From: Xanthomonas fragariae
Lineage (GTDB): Bacteria > Pseudomonadota > Gammaproteobacteria > Xanthomonadales > Xanthomonadaceae
Assembly: GCF_017603965.1 (NCBI RefSeq)
Contig: NZ_CP071955.1
Location: 1,116,001 to 1,180,000 of the forward strand
DNA: 64,000 bases
Direction of reading: 5' to 3'
Part shown: positions 20,200 to 29,413 of the stretch, in pieces
Position numbering within the stretch: the first letter of the stretch is position 1
How the letters are laid out: the number at the start of each line of letters is the position of its first letter
Notes under the pieces: model-generated
The model's database searches: none
Seen by the model: only the letters and a program-made list of their open reading frames with translations
Told to the model about the DNA's origin: nothing
Program-made: the position numbers and the translations under genes

Positions 20200-22282
20200 G
20201 CTGGCGCCTGCGTAGCGTATCAGCGCCTGAGTGCCGGAGGTGTTGGGGCTGCTCAACTGATGGCGTTGCCGCCGGTTGGGTTGGTGGGGAAGTTGCAGTC
20301 GCCTGCCACCCACACAACTGCCCCTGATTCTGCTGCTTCAACCACTCATTCATCGGTGCGAAATACTCCAGCATCGGGCCGGCATCCAGGCGGTCGTTGC
20401 CGGTGAGTTCCTTCAGCGTGGTTTGCCACGGTTGGCTTGCGCCACGCTGCAGCATCGACCAGAACTTTTGTCCGGCGTCCTTGTTGCCATAGAAGCTGCA
20501 CGCGTACAGCGGGCCTTGATGGCCAGCGGCTTGGCACAGCCCCTTGTAGAACTGGAATTGCATGATATGCGCGAGAAAATAGCGCGTGTACGGCGTGTTG
20601 CCGGGCACGTGGTATTTGGCGCCGGCATCGAAGAACGCTTCGCCGCGCACGCTGACCGGTGCTACGCCCTGGTACTTGGCTTTCAGTTCCCACCAGGCCT
20701 GGTTGTAATGCTCAGGGGTGATCGAGCCGTCGAAAACGCCCCAGCGCCATCGGTCGATCATCAGCCCGAACGGCAGGAACGCGATCTTGCTCAAGGCCAT
20801 GCGCATCTGCGAATTGATCAATGCTTCGCGACCGGCCTGCTGTTCGCCTACCATGCCGATCGACTGCAGATATTTGGGCGTCAGCGCCAACACGATGGTG
20901 TCGCCGATCGCTTCGTGGAAGCCATCGTTGGCGCCGTTCTGGAATAGTGGCGGCAGTGGGTTATAGGCCAGGTCGTAATAGATGTGGCCAAGCTCGTGAT
21001 AGATGGTGGTGAAGTCTGCTTCGGTCGGCTTGATGCACATTTTGGTGCGCACATCCGCACCGATGTTCTGATTCGGTGCCCCTCCCATGTTCATATCCCA
21101 CGCGCTGGCATGGCAGACCACATCGCGATCCAGCGGTTTGATGAACTGCGAGCGTTGCCAATAGGTATCGGGAAGCGTGGGCATGCCGAGTGAGGTGTAG
21201 AAGTCCTGCGCGCGCTCGGTCATCTGTTTGGCAGTGCGCAGCTGTGCCTCGCGCTCGGCATTGAAGCGTGCAGCGGCACCAATATCGCTGCCGCTGCGGT
21301 TATTGGCAACGTTGCGCGCCAGCACTGCAGTGAGATTGCCCTGGTACTGCTTTTCCAGCGCCGAGGTGATGTCCAGATCGCCAGCACCAGGATACGGCTG
21401 CAGCAGATCCCACAGATTGCTCCAGTCCTGCTGCCACATGTTGCCCATCAGATGCGCTGGCAGCATGCCGCCTGCGACTTCACCCTTGTCCTTGCTGTAC
21501 TGCGTCGCGAGCTTGCCGCGCGCGTAGCACTGCAGCTGTGCGTATAGCGGTTTGACCTGTTCCCACAGACGGTCGGTTTCGCTGGCCAGTTGCGCTGGTG
21601 GCATGTCGTAACCGCTGCGCCACAGTACACCGACATCGGCAAACCCCAAGCCGCGCGCGCCCTCGTTGGCGAGCTCGACAAACCGCTGATAGTCCTTGCG
21701 CATCGGCTGCGCGGTGCCATGCCAGCCCTGCCAGGCGTCGAGTTGTTCGTTGTAATCGCGGCTGTTTGCCAATACCTGTTCCAACTCGCCGAGCTGGCGG
21801 CAGCGACGCTGCTCGCCATCGCCCACGCAATAACTCCCTGCGCTGTAATCGCCTTCCATCTTGGCCGCGATCCGGGTCAGCTCGGCCAGCTTGGCCGGGT
21901 CGCGCGGTGCGGGCAGGGCGCTCATCAATTTCAGCAATTGCAGCGCACGCACGCTGTCGGCCGACATTGGGGTGCCTGCGTATTGCTTGGATTGTTCGAT
22001 CCAGCGATCCAACTGGGCCAGCGAGCGCTCGTTGGCCTTGGCCACCAGCAATTGCGAGTCGCCGTTGATGTAGGTCGACGACAGCCATTGCGCAGCGGTG
22101 AGTTCGGGATACGCCGCCTTGTACTCGGCACTGATGCGCGCCACGAACTGGTCGGCGCTTTCATCAGGCGCGGGCTTGGTCGCGACCGGTTTGGCCGGCG
22201 GTGCCGCATTCGGACGGCAGGCCGATAACGACACGGTGCCGGCAATCGCGGCAAATGTCAGCAACAGCGAACGAGGATTCAC
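20192..22282 (-). CDS. M2-family peptidyl-dipeptidase (angiotensin-converting-enzyme homologue), lipoprotein
   Basis: This 696-residue zinc metallopeptidase has a type II signal peptide with lipobox VSLSAC (Cys22), so it is likely membrane-anchored and periplasmic. The gluzincin motif HELGH is at 429-433, with the third zinc ligand Glu457 in DGFHEAIGD. Further M2 features such as GMPTLPDTYWQRSQF and YHVPGNTPYTRYF are present. M2 enzymes remove C-terminal dipeptides, and a Xanthomonas ACE homologue has been characterised. The physiological substrate in the bacterium is unknown. The C-terminus has a low-complexity extension (about 650-696). Confidence 0.92.
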   Translation of the reverse strand: MNPRSLLLTFAAIAGTVSLSACRPNAAPPAKPVATKPAPDESADQFVARISAEYKAAYPELTAAQWLSSTYINGDSQLLVAKANERSLAQLDRWIEQSKQYAGTPMSADSVRALQLLKLMSALPAPRDPAKLAELTRIAAKMEGDYSAGSYCVGDGEQRRCRQLGELEQVLANSRDYNEQLDAWQGWHGTAQPMRKDYQRFVELANEGARGLGFADVGVLWRSGYDMPPAQLASETDRLWEQVKPLYAQLQCYARGKLATQYSKDKGEVAGGMLPAHLMGNMWQQDWSNLWDLLQPYPGAGDLDITSALEKQYQGNLTAVLARNVANNRSGSDIGAAARFNAEREAQLRTAKQMTERAQDFYTSLGMPTLPDTYWQRSQFIKPLDRDVVCHASAWDMNMGGAPNQNIGADVRTKMCIKPTEADFTTIYHELGHIYYDLAYNPLPPLFQNGANDGFHEAIGDTIVLALTPKYLQSIGMVGEQQAGREALINSQMRMALSKIAFLPFGLMIDRWRWGVFDGSITPEHYNQAWWELKAKYQGVAPVSVRGEAFFDAGAKYHVPGNTPYTRYFLAHIMQFQFYKGLCQAAGHQGPLYACSFYGNKDAGQKFWSMLQRGASQPWQTTLKELTGNDRLDAGPMLEYFAPMNEWLKQQNQGQLCGWQATATSPPTQPAATPSVEQPQHLRHSGADTLRRRQLN

Positions 22283-22389
22283 GGTTGGTCCTTGCGGTGA
22301 CGTCCGGCGAAGGCTAGAGCGCGCCGTGTTTCAGGGCAAGTGGCGCCGCACATGCGCGACGCGGCGACAGTCATTCCACGCGTGGCCGA

Positions 22390-24057
22390 TCAGTGCAGTG
22401 CGCGGCCTGCGCACTGCGCAAACAGATCGCGCTCAGGTGCGTAGACGCTGCTCTTGACCTGCATCAGTCCCAGCACCGACGGGAACAACGCATCGTGATC
22501 GGTGTATTGACCGGCACGATGGCGCAGGCAGGCTAGGTCCAGACCGCGATCGCGCGCGAACTCTGGAGAGAACCACATCACCATCGGCACGTGGGTCTGC
22601 TCTTTGGGCGCGATTGCGTATGGAATGCCATGCAGATACAGGCCCTTTTCGCCAAGCGATTCGCCGTGATCGGAGACATAGATCATCGCCGTGTCGTAGT
22701 CCTGCAACCCGCGTAGCATGTGAATGGCCTGGTTGAGAAAATGATCGGTATAGGTGATCGAGTTGTCGTAGGCGTTGACGATGCCCTGACGACTGCAGCT
22801 GCCCAGGTCGGCGGTCTTGCATACGGGTTTGAAGCGTTCGAAATGCGCCGGATAGCGTTCGAAGTAACTCGGTCCATGGCTGCCCAACTGGTGCAGTACC
22901 ACGACGCGATCGCCGGGTTTGACACGTACGTTTGTGGCCAGATCGCTGAGCAGGATGTCGTCAATGCAGCGGCCATCGGCGCACAGGTCGGGCGTGTTGG
23001 CATCGTCCAGGTTCTGGATGTCCAAGCCATCGCACACGCCCTTGCAACCGGATTGGTTGTCGCGCCACAGCGTGGAAATGCCCGCGTGTTCGAGCACATG
23101 CAGCAGCGATTGATGGCGGCCGATCATCTCTTCGTTGTAATCGCGCCGGCCATACGGGGAGAACATGCACGGCACCGAGACTTCGGTACTGGTGCCGCAC
23201 GAATGCATGTCCGGGAAATTGATCACACCCGCCTGCGCCAACTCCGGCGTGGTCTGGCGTGCATAGCCGTTGAGGCCCCAGTTCTGCGCGCGTGCGGTTT
23301 CGCCCAGCACCACCAGCAACAGGCGCGGGCGGCTTCCCGGCGCACGCGGTGTGGCCATGGCATCGTGTTCGATCGGCTGCTTGGGTGCGTGCTTGATCGG
23401 CGAATCGGATGTGAGATTCTGCCGCAGTGCCACTATGTAATTGATTGGCGTGGCCAGGTAACGCACCTCGCGATGGTTGCGCATCAATGCCGAAATATCC
23501 TGAAACGACAGCATCGTGCCCGCTGCACCCACCACCGCCACCGCTAGCAAAAATCCAACGCGGACGAGCAGCGACTTGCCGATGCTGCGCGCGCGCAAAC
23601 GCGTGCGCCACAGCAGCGTCATGGGAATCAGGAAGTAGCACACCAGCGGCAGGATCAAGGCGGGTGTCAGCAGCTCGCGCGATTCCTTGTGGTCGGTATG
23701 CAGCACGTTGCGCAACATGTCCGCATCCAGATAGACGTTGTAACTGTCCATGTAGTGCGCGGCCAGTGCGGTGGTGAACAGCAGTAGTGTCAGCAGCGGC
23801 TTGGCGTTCCAGCGCCACACCAGCAAGCCCAACAGTAAGGCGTGCACCGCGACCAATAGCGCCATCAGCGAAATGGCAAACCCGAGGCTGCCCGGGTGCG
23901 TGGCCATCGCCGTGCGCCAGAACAACTGATTGCACATCAGTGCGAAAAACAGGCTCGACAGCAGCACCAGCGCTTCGGTCGACACTGTCGGCCGGGTACT
24001 CCATGTCGGCGCGCGCAGGCCGCCAAGCCCGCGCGATTGCGGTAACCAGGTACTCAT
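22390..24057 (-). CDS. eptA: EptA-like lipid A phosphoethanolamine transferase
   Basis: This 555-residue inner-membrane enzyme has several N-terminal helices and a periplasmic sulfatase-like domain. The catalytic Thr lies in SCGTSTEVSVPCM. The zinc-binding VSDHGESLGEKGLYLHG and the LHQLGSHGPSY motif are intact, and the Cys pairs typical of the family are present. The enzyme adds phosphoethanolamine to lipid A, lowering negative charge and polymyxin binding; MCR proteins belong to the same family. The ATG at 24057 overlaps the PAP2 stop as ATGA, indicating translational coupling. Upstream in-frame codons lack homology and belong to the PAP2 gene. The nearby ColRS-like pair probably controls it. 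Confidence 0.9.
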   Translation of the reverse strand: MSTWLPQSRGLGGLRAPTWSTRPTVSTEALVLLSSLFFALMCNQLFWRTAMATHPGSLGFAISLMALLVAVHALLLGLLVWRWNAKPLLTLLLFTTALAAHYMDSYNVYLDADMLRNVLHTDHKESRELLTPALILPLVCYFLIPMTLLWRTRLRARSIGKSLLVRVGFLLAVAVVGAAGTMLSFQDISALMRNHREVRYLATPINYIVALRQNLTSDSPIKHAPKQPIEHDAMATPRAPGSRPRLLLVVLGETARAQNWGLNGYARQTTPELAQAGVINFPDMHSCGTSTEVSVPCMFSPYGRRDYNEEMIGRHQSLLHVLEHAGISTLWRDNQSGCKGVCDGLDIQNLDDANTPDLCADGRCIDDILLSDLATNVRVKPGDRVVVLHQLGSHGPSYFERYPAHFERFKPVCKTADLGSCSRQGIVNAYDNSITYTDHFLNQAIHMLRGLQDYDTAMIYVSDHGESLGEKGLYLHGIPYAIAPKEQTHVPMVMWFSPEFARDRGLDLACLRHRAGQYTDHDALFPSVLGLMQVKSSVYAPERDLFAQCAGRALH

Positions 24058-24740
24058 GCTGCATCCCCCGATAGCAACATCAAACCAAGTGCGCGACCCG
24101 ACCGTGCCAGCATCACGCAATACAGTGCCAGTGCGCTCACCCAACACACCGCCAACGACCACAGGTCGTGCGATAGAAAATGCGCGCCGCGCAGTTGTTG
24201 CGCAACACCGAAAATGAGACCTGCTACCAGACCTACGAACAAACCTGGAAAGCGCCATGCAGGACGAAGAGACAGCGCACAGAAATACAGCGCCACCCAC
24301 GCATAACCGGCACTTGCATGGCCTGCGGGAAAACAACCGGACGCGGTAATGCCGTGGCGCGATTCAAACAACCCGATCATCGCTTGCGTGCCGCCATAGC
24401 GACTCAGATCCCACGGGCAATCCATCGCAGTCCACGACTTGAGCAGCGAGACCAGCGAGGTCGACAATGCGATCGATGATGCCAGACACGTCAGCGGCCA
24501 ACGCAATGTGCGCAGACGCGGCCTGCACCATGCAACGACCGTCAGCACCAACACGCTGACGCCTGCAGCCGTGCTCAACCATTTGCCCACGCGATGAATC
24601 ACGCTGCTGGTGAACCAGTGATCCTTGAGCAGCCAGTGCCCGCCTTCCAGCCGATACAGCGCATCGGCAATCCATTGGTCCCCGCCGGCGCCCATCAGCA
24701 ACGCACTGGCCAACAACACCCATGCCAGCGGCACCCACAA
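24054..24740 (-). CDS. PAP2-superfamily membrane phosphatase
   Basis: This roughly 228-residue protein has about six membrane helices. The acid-phosphatase motifs are visible: KSWTAMDCPWDLSRYGG (a KxxxxxxRP-like segment), FPAGHASAGYAW (PSGH-like) and RGAHFLSHDLWS (the SRxxxxxHxxxD counterpart). Such enzymes dephosphorylate lipid pyrophosphates such as undecaprenyl diphosphate, or lipid A, as LpxT/LpxE/LpxF relatives do. The start is uncertain: no ATG fits, and TTG at 24740 or GTG 6 bases later are the best options before an in-frame TGA. The gene overlaps the EptA-like gene by 4 bases, implying a joint role in outer-membrane lipid remodelling. Confidence 0.85.
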   Translation of the reverse strand: MWVPLAWVLLASALLMGAGGDQWIADALYRLEGGHWLLKDHWFTSSVIHRVGKWLSTAAGVSVLVLTVVAWCRPRLRTLRWPLTCLASSIALSTSLVSLLKSWTAMDCPWDLSRYGGTQAMIGLFESRHGITASGCFPAGHASAGYAWVALYFCALSLRPAWRFPGLFVGLVAGLIFGVAQQLRGAHFLSHDLWSLAVCWVSALALYCVMLARSGRALGLMLLSGDAA

Positions 24741-25092
24741 ATGCCGGATAAAAAACGTGTTTGCGAATCAGCGGCAGTGCGCGCCGATACGGGCGCGTAA
24801 ACAGGGAGCGTAGTCATCGAAGCATCGGGCCGGTCGTCAATGTCCGGCATCTTCGAAAGCGGCATGTCGGAAAGTGGTCGGATCGAAGTTGTCCAGACGT
24901 TAATCCATGCCAGTTATGTCAATCCGCGTCCGAATCTACAGTTGTCTGTTCAGTTGCCGAGCTCTTTGACACGCAACCGGCATGCCACGCGGTTCCTGGC
25001 AGCAATTGCCATTGATTGGGGCTGGATTCGCCGATATCGATGCGTTGCGCCGGATCGATGCACGCCGGTACGGCCTGCTTGAGCACGAACAG
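24741..25092. other. Intergenic DNA upstream of the PAP2 gene
   Basis: About 350 bases carry no gene that I can support. Short open frames here show no family features. It should contain the promoter of the PAP2-eptA pair. Confidence 0.4.
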
Positions 25093-26190
25093 CTAGCGTT
25101 TTTCCGGCGCTTGCGCCAGCCATGGGCCGGCCTTGGTCCACCGCTCCTGCCAACTTGCCGTGAAGCCGAAGCCGGTCGCCGGGCGATCGGCTTGCAGCAG
25201 GTTTTGTTCGCGCCAGGCCAGCATGCCCAGCTCGGCATCCGGGCCGATGCGTTGCCCCACGCGTTGCATCAAGCGCGCAGACGAGCTGTAAGGATCCAGC
25301 GCCGGCATCAACCCCAGGCCGTACGCCGTCCACAGCGCTGCGGTCATCACGACCAATGCAGTGCCGGCGCGCCTGCTACGCGACCACGCAACCGCCGCCA
25401 GGCTACGCACGCCTAAACCGATCAACCACAGACCAACCGACTGCATCGAGACGAGGTGCATTTCGCGTTTCAACGCGATGTTTTCCGCCCAATGCAGATC
25501 CAGCCAGATGCCGCCGCCCAGCGCCACGCCGACAGTCGCAAGCATCAGTATATAACCGGTCAGCAGTACGCGGATGCCACGACAGCGCAGTAACCCGGCC
25601 AATAACGGTGCCGCCGCAATGCATAGAGCGGGCAGTATCGGAAAGATGTAGACCTCGCGCTTGCTCGGGCTGGCGCTGAAAAACAGCAGCACCAGCACGC
25701 TCCAGGCGAGCAGCAATACATAGTGCGGATCGCCACCTCGCAGCCGTCGCCACCACGCCGGCAGCAACCAGGGCAACAACAGACAGCCAGGTAACCACAG
25801 CGTGGCGATCACCTGCAGGTAGTATCAGAACGGCTTCACGTGATGCCATGGGTGTGCGTAACGCGTGCCGGTCTGCTGGAACAACAATCTCATGCGCATA
25901 GGCATGCAACTGCGGGTCATTAGAAAAGTCACGCTCCAGTGCGGCACAAACGCCTCGGTGGCTGCCTGCAACCACATAAAGACCGTTGGCTTTTCCGCAC
26001 ACAACTCGGCGCCACGGTGCGGCAGCAACCACTGACCGGTCTGGACCATGGCGCGCGCGGCCAGTACAAAACGCGGCTCGTCCGGTGGATTGGGGTGGCG
26101 CAGATCCAGGCCAGCAAGCAGGCTGGCAACGCGGCAAGCAGCGCGCGCTGGCGGGGACGTGGAGGCAGAGATGGCAGGCGACACGCGCAC
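25093..26190 (-). pseudogene. ArnT-like family 39 glycosyltransferase, broken
   Basis: The N-terminal part (to about 25950) reads LDLRHPNPPDEPRFVLAARAM...LPHRGAELCAEKP, the acidic first periplasmic loop of ArnT-type GT-C enzymes. It jumps from FVPHWSVTFLM straight to LLFQQTGTRYAHPWHHVKPF, so roughly 180-200 residues of membrane region are missing. A TGA (25825-25827, minus strand) then replaces the expected Trp in PF-W-YYLQ. The same frame continues to 25093 with WLPGCLLLPWLLPAW and the ASPSKREVY motif of the family. Deletion plus nonsense codon make it non-functional. Intact members transfer aminoarabinose or related sugars to lipid A. Confidence 0.85.
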
Positions 26191-26327
26191 GCTCTGATTG
26201 AATGGGGCGGCACACTATCTGGCCAGTAGGTTGGAAAATTGTCGCAGTCATGATGACAGTCGCGTTTGGCCAGGCTCGGTTAGGATGCGTACACCGTCCC
26301 CGCCGGGCCGCCTTGGAACCTCCGCGC

Positions 26328-27044
26328 ATGCGGCTGCTGGTCATCGAAGACAACCGCAACATGGTTGCCAACCTGTTCGACTACTTCGAAGTGCGCGGGC
26401 ACACCCTGGACGCAGCGCCCGACGGCATCACCGGCCTGCATCTGGCCACCACCCAGCCCTACGACGTGCTGGTGCTGGACTGGACGATGCCGCGTATGGA
26501 CGGCCCGGAAGTGCTGCGCCGCCTGCGCGAGCAGCACCAGTGCGAATTGCCGGTGATCATGCTTACCGCGCGCGACGCATTGCCCGACAAGATCGCCGGC
26601 TTCCGCGCCGGCGCCGACGACTACCTGACCAAACCGTTCGCGCTGCCCGAGCTCGAGGTCCGCATCGAGGCATTGCTGGCGCGTGCGCACGGCCGCCGTC
26701 GCGGCAAGCTGTTGCAGGTTGTCGACCTGCGTCTGGATCTGGCCACGTTGGAAGCAACCCGCGCCGGCCAGGTGCTGCATCTGTATCCGGCCTGCCGCAA
26801 GTTGCTGGAAGTGCTGATGCGGGCCAGTCCTGCGGCGGTGACAAGGCAACGATTGGAGCAATCGCTATGGGGCGACGACCCGCCCGATGGCGACATGCTG
26901 CGCTCGCATATCTACGAATTGCGCCGCAGCGTGGATGGCCCGTTTGCCCAGAAGCTGATCCACACCTTGCCGCGTCTCGGCTATCGGCTGGCAGTGCTGG
27001 ATGTCGCGAGCGAACAGGTCACAGGCGACTGCAGCGATGGCTAA
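26328..27044 (+). CDS. colR: ColR-like OmpR-family response regulator
   Basis: This 238-residue DNA-binding regulator has a receiver domain (1-115) with acidic residues at 8-9, phospho-acceptor Asp51 in VLVLDWTMP, a Thr in MLTARD and Lys in LTKPFALPELEVRIEALL. The winged-helix domain (about 125-230) ends LLHTL-type as IHTLPRLGYRL. The run GADDYLTKPFALPELE and the LWGDDPPDGDMLRSH segment match what I recall of Pseudomonas ColR more closely than PmrA. It is divergent from the broken ArnT-like gene and lies next to the EptA-like gene, so these are plausible targets. The start at 26328 gives the standard receiver N-terminus. Confidence 0.85.
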   Translation: MRLLVIEDNRNMVANLFDYFEVRGHTLDAAPDGITGLHLATTQPYDVLVLDWTMPRMDGPEVLRRLREQHQCELPVIMLTARDALPDKIAGFRAGADDYLTKPFALPELEVRIEALLARAHGRRRGKLLQVVDLRLDLATLEATRAGQVLHLYPACRKLLEVLMRASPAAVTRQRLEQSLWGDDPPDGDMLRSHIYELRRSVDGPFAQKLIHTLPRLGYRLAVLDVASEQVTGDCSDG

Positions 27045-28341
27045 ACAGCGCCCGTTGGGCCGGCGCGTGCTGGTGTGGTTGTTCGGCTACACACTATTGA
27101 TGACGCTGGCCGTGTTCGGCACCGCGCAGTACCTGCACGAACGCGCCGAACACGGCGTCTGGCGTTCGCTCCTGAACTCGGAGCTGGACAGCATTTTAGA
27201 CCGCAGCGCGCAGAATCAGAATTACCACTGGCAGGATTCGGACACCTTGCGGCTGTATCGTGTCGATGGCAGTGCGGGTGTGCCGCCGGTGCTACGTACG
27301 CTGCATCCGGGCCTGCATGACGAACTGGAAATCGCCGGTCGCCAGAGCGTGGCGATGGTGCGTGACACCGCACATGCCGGCCGCCTGGCGCTGGTGCTGG
27401 ACATCACCGATTTCGAAGCGCTCGAAAAATTCCTCACCCGCTGGATGCTCGTAGCCGGCATCGCGCTGATCGGTATCACCTTGTCGATGGGCACTTACGC
27501 GATGGCGCAGCTGGTGCGCCCGTTGGTCGAACTGGCGCGCGACATCGGTGCGCTGCGCCCGGAGCAGCCTGCACAGCAGATTGCGGTGGGGCCGCAGGGT
27601 AGTGCCGAGCTATACGTGATTGCCGACGCGCTCAACGATTATCTCGAGCGCAACAGCCAGTTCGTCGAACGTGAACGCGCCTTCATCGACAGCGCCAGCC
27701 ACGAACTGCGCACACCGATCGCGGTGATCGGCAATGCGGTGGAATTGGCGCTGGAACAACCCGGTACACCGCCCGCAGTCCGTCACCAGTTGGAACGCAT
27801 CGCGCAGACCAGCGCTGCGGTGGAGCAGCTGATCGCTTTGTTGCTGGTGCTCGCCAAGGACCCCGGCCGGCTGGTGCGCAGCAGCGATACGCTGCGGCTG
27901 GATCAGTTGCTGCCGGACATCGTTGCCGACCACGCGCATTTGTGTGCCGATAAAGATCTGCAGGTGGTCATGGATCCGCTGCCGCTATGCAGCCTGACCG
28001 CACCGGTGGCGATCATGCAGACCGCCATCGGCAACCTGCTGCGCAATGCGATCGAGAACAGCGACCGCGGCATCATTCGCGTCTCGCTCAGCGCACCCGG
28101 CGTGGTGCGCATTGCCGACCCTGGCCACGGCATGGCGCCGGAGGAAATCAGCGCGATCTACACGCGCCTGGCACGCGGCAATGCACGTCAAGGCGACGGC
28201 ATCGGCCTGGAACTGATCGGGCGCTTATGCGAGCACCTGGGCTGGCATCTGAGCCTGGATTCCACCGCAGGGCAGGGCACGGTGGCGACGCTGGATCTGT
28301 CCGGCGCGATGGCTGCTGCGGCGGGGCAGGTGCAGGGATGA
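27037..28341 (+). CDS. colS: ColS-like sensor histidine kinase
   Basis: This 434-residue inner-membrane kinase has two membrane helices (about 11-29 and 138-160) around a periplasmic sensor loop. A HAMP-like linker is followed by the phospho-acceptor His222 in DSASHELRTPIAVIG. The catalytic domain has an N box (IGNLLRNAIENS) and a G box (VRIADPGHGMAPEE, then GDGIGLELI). The ATG lies 8 bases before the colR stop codon, so the two are translationally coupled. ColS in other bacteria responds to metals such as Zn or Fe and to membrane stress. The ligand here is not shown by the sequence. Confidence 0.85.
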   Translation: MAKQRPLGRRVLVWLFGYTLLMTLAVFGTAQYLHERAEHGVWRSLLNSELDSILDRSAQNQNYHWQDSDTLRLYRVDGSAGVPPVLRTLHPGLHDELEIAGRQSVAMVRDTAHAGRLALVLDITDFEALEKFLTRWMLVAGIALIGITLSMGTYAMAQLVRPLVELARDIGALRPEQPAQQIAVGPQGSAELYVIADALNDYLERNSQFVERERAFIDSASHELRTPIAVIGNAVELALEQPGTPPAVRHQLERIAQTSAAVEQLIALLLVLAKDPGRLVRSSDTLRLDQLLPDIVADHAHLCADKDLQVVMDPLPLCSLTAPVAIMQTAIGNLLRNAIENSDRGIIRVSLSAPGVVRIADPGHGMAPEEISAIYTRLARGNARQGDGIGLELIGRLCEHLGWHLSLDSTAGQGTVATLDLSGAMAAAAGQVQG

Positions 28342-28522
28342 GGCGTTATTGTGGGCGTTACGCGCAGTCCCGCAATCACGCGGCGATGGCTCCTGACCGA
28401 TATCGAAAAGTGCACGCATGCACGCATGTATGACAGTTCGATTGTCAGCGCTTGCGGTCTTTTCGTCACTTAGGGGCTCACCACAACACTGATTGCAGCG
28501 TCTCTACATCACTCAGCGCGAA

Positions 28523-29020
28523 TCAACCCGGCATCAACCCGCGCTCGTTCAACCAGCTGCGCGCGTTTTCTGCATCCTGCTCGAACCAGGCGCGCGTGGA
28601 CCCTAATCGATACGTGTAGCCCCAGCTGTCCATGTCGGCCATCAAACGTGCGCTGCCTACGCCGGGCAATTCCTCGGCCAGCAGAATCTGCAGATAGCAG
28701 GTGGCGTCTTCTTCGTCCACCGAATCGGTGGCGTCGGTATGCACCGCGGCGCGTTTGTCTGCCGGCAACACAATCAAATGCCCGGCCTCGTGCAGCATCG
28801 AATGCACCGGTGTGTCGTCGCGCACATAGACATCGCAACCGATGATGCCGGCTTCCGGTTCGCCCCAGAAACTGCCGGGAATCGGCGCGCCATCATCCAC
28901 GCGATGCAGGTGCAGGCCATAGTGGGCGAGTAGGGCGGCGGGAGCGTCCAGGCCGATATCACCCACGCACACCACAGTGGCGGAGTTTGATGCGGATTCG
29001 GAAGAAGAATCGATGATCAC
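28523..29020 (-). CDS. Conserved protein with a HEAGH motif, 165 aa
   Basis: I do not recognise the family. The motif SMLHEAGHLIVLPADKR (about residues 94-110) is a HExxH zinc-binding motif in a helix-like context, followed by acidic stretches (DATDSVDEEDATC) that could supply a third ligand. No signal peptide or membrane helix is visible. The N-terminus is Ser-rich with possible start alternatives. It sits tail to head before a repeat element and minE, and may form a single-gene unit. A role as a small metallopeptidase is an inference from the motif alone. Confidence 0.6.
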   Translation of the reverse strand: MIIDSSSESASNSATVVCVGDIGLDAPAALLAHYGLHLHRVDDGAPIPGSFWGEPEAGIIGCDVYVRDDTPVHSMLHEAGHLIVLPADKRAAVHTDATDSVDEEDATCYLQILLAEELPGVGSARLMADMDSWGYTYRLGSTRAWFEQDAENARSWLNERGLMPG

Positions 29021-29091
29021 GCAGGAGGGCTCGCGGTCGGGTCAGACGTTAAAACGGCACCGTGCGAACACAGTGCCGTCTAGATGAGTTG

Positions 29092-29154
29092 GAGTAGCTA
29101 ACAACACGTAGCGAGCAGCCTGACGGCGATCGCAGTCGTGTTGCTGACCGCTCT
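29092..29154. repeat. MITE-like element, copy B (short, degenerate)
   Basis: A 63-bp segment begins GAGTAGCTAACAACACGTAGCGAGCAG and ends GTGTTGCTGACCGCTCT, matching both ends of copy A while lacking the middle. Its right end touches the minE stop codon (29154-29156). It probably folds into a hairpin downstream of the min operon. Confidence 0.55.
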
Positions 29155-29411
29155 TACTTGTCGCCGTCTTCGGGCAAGGCGACCGAGATATCCAGCACGT
29201 CGTGCTCGCCATCCTTGACCAGATCAACCCGCACCGCATCTGCATCGATGTTGACGTACTTCTTGATCACTTCCAGCAATTCGCGCTGCAGCAGCGGCAG
29301 GTAATCCGGCCCACCGCGGTGGTTGCGCTCCTGCGCAATGATGATCTGCAGGCGGTTCTTGGCCGTCTCGGCGGTGTTCTTCTTGCTCTTGAGAAAATCG
29401 AGCAGGCCCAT
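29154..29411 (-). CDS. minE: Cell division topological specificity factor MinE
   Basis: This 85-residue protein stimulates the MinD ATPase, which drives pole-to-pole oscillation and frees midcell from MinC inhibition. The N-terminal [15 protein letters not shown] is the membrane-targeting helix and MinD-binding segment. It is followed by [10 protein letters not shown], the contact helix, and a C-terminal dimerisation part. It lies 2 bases after minD as the last gene of the operon. A degenerate repeat begins at its stop codon. Confidence 0.97.
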   Translation of the reverse strand: MGLLDFLKSKKNTAETAKNRLQIIIAQERNHRGGPDYLPLLQRELLEVIKKYVNIDADAVRVDLVKDGEHDVLDISVALPEDGDK

Positions 29412-29413
29412 GC

